Source of the DNA: Hydractinia symbiolongicarpus
Taxonomy: Eukaryota > Cnidaria > Hydrozoa > Anthoathecata > Hydractiniidae
Direction of reading: 5' to 3'
Assembly (NCBI RefSeq): GCF_029227915.1
Contig: NC_079878.1
Span: forward strand, 29,725,501 to 29,789,500
DNA length: 64,000 nt
The notes under the pieces were generated by a model. The model did not search any database. It worked only from the letters and a program-made list of their open reading frames with translations, and was not told where the DNA came from. A program made the translations under genes and the position numbers. Positions 61,401 to 64,000 of the stretch are shown here, piece after piece (position 1 is the stretch's first letter; each line of letters starts with the position of its first letter).

Positions 61401-64000
61401 TAAACTCATTTCCCGAACGATTTTTTAAATTATTTTTTCACCACTAAAACGCATAAGACTTGTAGTTTTCAAAAATGTTTTCATTTTTGATGAGACGCTG
61501 AATAAAAGAAGTTTAATCGCCGGCAAACGAAAACCCGCGAATTCCCGTAAATCCCGGACTCGGCCTGTATAGTCAAATGTATACAAAGAAAATACCCAGG
61601 GAGTAAACTCATTTCCAGAACGATTTTTTAAATTATCTTTTCTCCACTAAAACGCATGAGACTTGCAGTTTTCAAAAATGCATTCATTTTTGATGAGACG
61701 CTGAATAAAAGAAGTTTAATCGCCGGCAAACGAAAACCGCGATTTCCCGTAAATCCCGGACTCGGCCCGTATAGTCAAAAGTACACAAAGAAAATACTCA
61801 GGGAGTAAACTCATTTCCCGAACGATTTTTTAAATTATTTTTTCACCACTAAAACGCATGAGACTTGTAGTTTTCAAAAATGTTTTCATTTTTGATGAGA
61901 CGCGGAATGAAAGAAGTTTAATCGCCGGCAAACGAAAACCCGCGATTTCCCGTTAATCCCGGACTCGGCCCGTATAGTCAAAAGTATACAAAGAAAATAC
62001 GCAGGGAGTAAACTCATTTCCAGAACGATTTTTTAAATTATCTTTTCACCACTAAAACGCATGAGACTTGTAGTTTTCAAAAATGTTTTCATTCTTGATA
62101 AGACGCTGAATAAAAGATGTTTAATCGCCGGCAAACGAAAACCCGCGATTTCCCGTTAATCCCGGACTCGGCCCGTATAGTCAAAAGTATACAAAGAAAG
62201 TACCCAGGGAGTAAACTCACTTCTCGAACGATTTTTTAAATTATTTTTTCACCACTAAAACGCATGAGACTTGTAGTTTTCAAAAATGTTTTCATTTTTG
62301 ATGAGACGCTTAATGAAAAAAGTTTAATCGCCGGCAAACGAAAACCTGCGATTACCCGTAAATCCCGGGCTTGGCCCGTATAGTCGAATGTATACAAAGA
62401 AAGTACCCTGTGAGTAAACTCATTTCCCGAACGATTTTTTAAACTATTTTTTCACCACTAAAACGCATGAGACTTGTAGTTTTTAAAAATGTTTTCATTT
62501 TTGATGAGACGCTGAATATAAGAAGTTTAATCGCCGGCAAACAAAAACCCGCGATTTCCCGTAAATCCCGTGCTTGGTCCGTATAGTCGAGTACATACAA
62601 AGAAAGTACCCTGTGAGTAAACTCATTTTCAGAACGATTTTTTATATTATCTTTTCACCACTAAAACGCATGAGACTTGTAGTTTTCAAAAATGTTTTCA
62701 TTTTTGATGAGACGCGGAATAAAAGAAGTTTAATCGCCGGCAAACGAAAACCGCGATTTCCCGTAAATCCCGGACTCGGCCCGTATAGTCAAAAGTACAC
62801 AAACAAAATACTCAGGGAGTAAGCTCATTTCCCGAACGATTTTTTAAATTATTTTTTCACCACTATAAGGTATGAGACTTGTAGTTTTCAAAAATGTTTT
62901 CATTTTTGATGAGGCGCGGAATAAAAGAAGTTTAATCGCCGGCAAACGAAAACCGCGATTTCCCGTAAATCCCGGACTCGGCCTGTATAGTCAAAAGTAC
63001 ACAAAGAAAATACTCAGGGAGTAAACTCATTTCCCGAACGATTTTTTAAATTATTTTTTCACCACTAAAACGTATGAGACTTGTAGTTTTCAAAAATGTT
63101 TTCATTTTTGATGAGACGCTGAATAAAAGAAGTTTAATCGCCGGCAAACGAAAACCCGCGATTTCCCGTAAATCCCGGACTCGGCCCGTATAGTCAAAAG
63201 TATACAAAGAAAGTACCCTGCGAGTAAACTCATTTCCAGAGCGATTTTTTAAATTATCTTTTCACCACTAAAACGCACGAGACTTGTAGTTTTCAAAAAT
63301 GTTTTCATTTTTGATGAGACGCTGAATAAAAGAAGTTTAATCGCCGGCAAACGAAAACCCGCGAATTCCCGTAAATCCCAAACTAGGCCCGTATAGTCAA
63401 AAGTATACAAAGAAAATACCCAGGGAGTAAACTCATTTCCAGAACGATTTTTTAAATTATCTTTTCACCACTAAAACGCATGAGACTTGTAGTTTTCAAA
63501 AATGTTTTCATTTTTGATGAGACGCTGAATAAAAGATGTTTAATCGCCGGCAAACGAAAACCCGCGATTTCCCGTAAATCCCGGACTCGGCCCGTATAGT
63601 CAAAAGTATACAAAGAAAGTACCCAGGGAGTAAACTCATTTCCCGAACGATTTTTTAAATTATTTTTTCACCACTAAAACGCATGAGACTTGTAGTTTTC
63701 AAAAATGTTTTCATTTTTGATGAGACGCTGAATAAAAGATGTTTAATCGCCGGCAAACGAAAACCCGCGATTTCCCGTAAATCCCGGACTCGGCCCGTAT
63801 AGTCAAAAGTATACAAATAAAGTACCCAGGGAGTAAACTCATTTCCCGAACGATTTTTTAAATTATTTTTTCACCACTAAAACGCATGAGACTTGTAGTT
63901 TTAAGGAATGTTTTTATTTTTGATGAGACGCTTAATGAAAGAAGTTTAATCGCCGGCAAACGAAAACCCGCGATTTCCCGTAAATCCCGGGCTTGGCCCG

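Larger units (their letters stand above)
23376..64000 (+). repeat. 203-bp satellite array, right arm
   Basis: The same satellite resumes at 23376 with aatcgccggc directly after the A-rich tail of the retrotransposon, in the same orientation and register as the left arm. It runs to the window end, giving about 200 monomers. It contains the largest recent duplication in the window (10,152 bp, twice in tandem) and several shorter higher-order blocks listed separately. Scattered 1-bp changes in the T-runs, as in cgattttttt near 33005, and small deletions occur, but no gene, RNA gene or second transposon is visible over 40.6 kb. The array continues past the window edge, so its full size is unknown. 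Confidence 0.97.

Overview
The window is almost entirely one head-to-tail satellite DNA array, interrupted once by a 5'-truncated non-LTR retrotransposon. The monomer is 203 bp and AT-rich. I define it as starting at the phrase aatcgccggc; in the first kilobase this phrase begins at 139, 341, 544, 747 and 950. About 62.6 kb, or roughly 308 monomers, is satellite, always in the same orientation except for one 112-bp inverted fragment that occurs twice. I found no rRNA, tRNA, CRISPR array, bacterial operon or host gene. The host is a eukaryote, most likely an invertebrate animal: the only true protein is a Jockey/CR1-type LINE reverse transcriptase whose C-terminus resembles families common in cnidarians, molluscs and arthropods. 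I lean weakly towards a cnidarian, but the sequence does not settle this.

Layout. 1-22019: left array, with a triplicated block (38-1390, 3833-5185 and within 5787-8890), local 3-mer and 4-mer duplications (9.3-10.9 kb, 13.07-14.3 kb) and a subfamily at 14.8-17.6 kb with a 33-bp internal duplication. 22020-23375: the retrotransposon fragment, with a 391-codon open frame, a 3' UTR, a polyadenylation signal and an A-rich tail, inserted with at most 2 bp of target duplication. 23376-64000: right array. It holds blocks shared with the left arm (25.3-26.9 kb), an 8-monomer duplication (27.8-30.7 kb) and a 10,152-bp tandem duplication (about 30.49-40.64 and 40.64-50.79 kb; only six differences noted). 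It also holds a 10-monomer duplication (52.7-55.8 kb) and a 4-monomer, 812-bp higher-order repeat iterated at 57.5-60.0 kb.

Monomers fall into recognisable types. Type a: cccaggg, cccgaacg, caggaatg, gcttaatg. Type b1: ccctgtg, cccgaacg, caaaaatg, ctgaatataag. Type b2: ccctgtg, ccagaacg, ttatctttt, cggaataaaag. Type c: cgcaggg, ccagaacg, ctgaataaaagatg. Their recurring order c-a-b1-b2 gives the 812-bp unit. The array has the layered structure expected of a centromeric or pericentromeric satellite that evolves by unequal exchange and amplification, but a chromosomal role is inference only. The many 61-102 codon open frames on either strand are recurrent readings of the monomer and are not annotated as genes.
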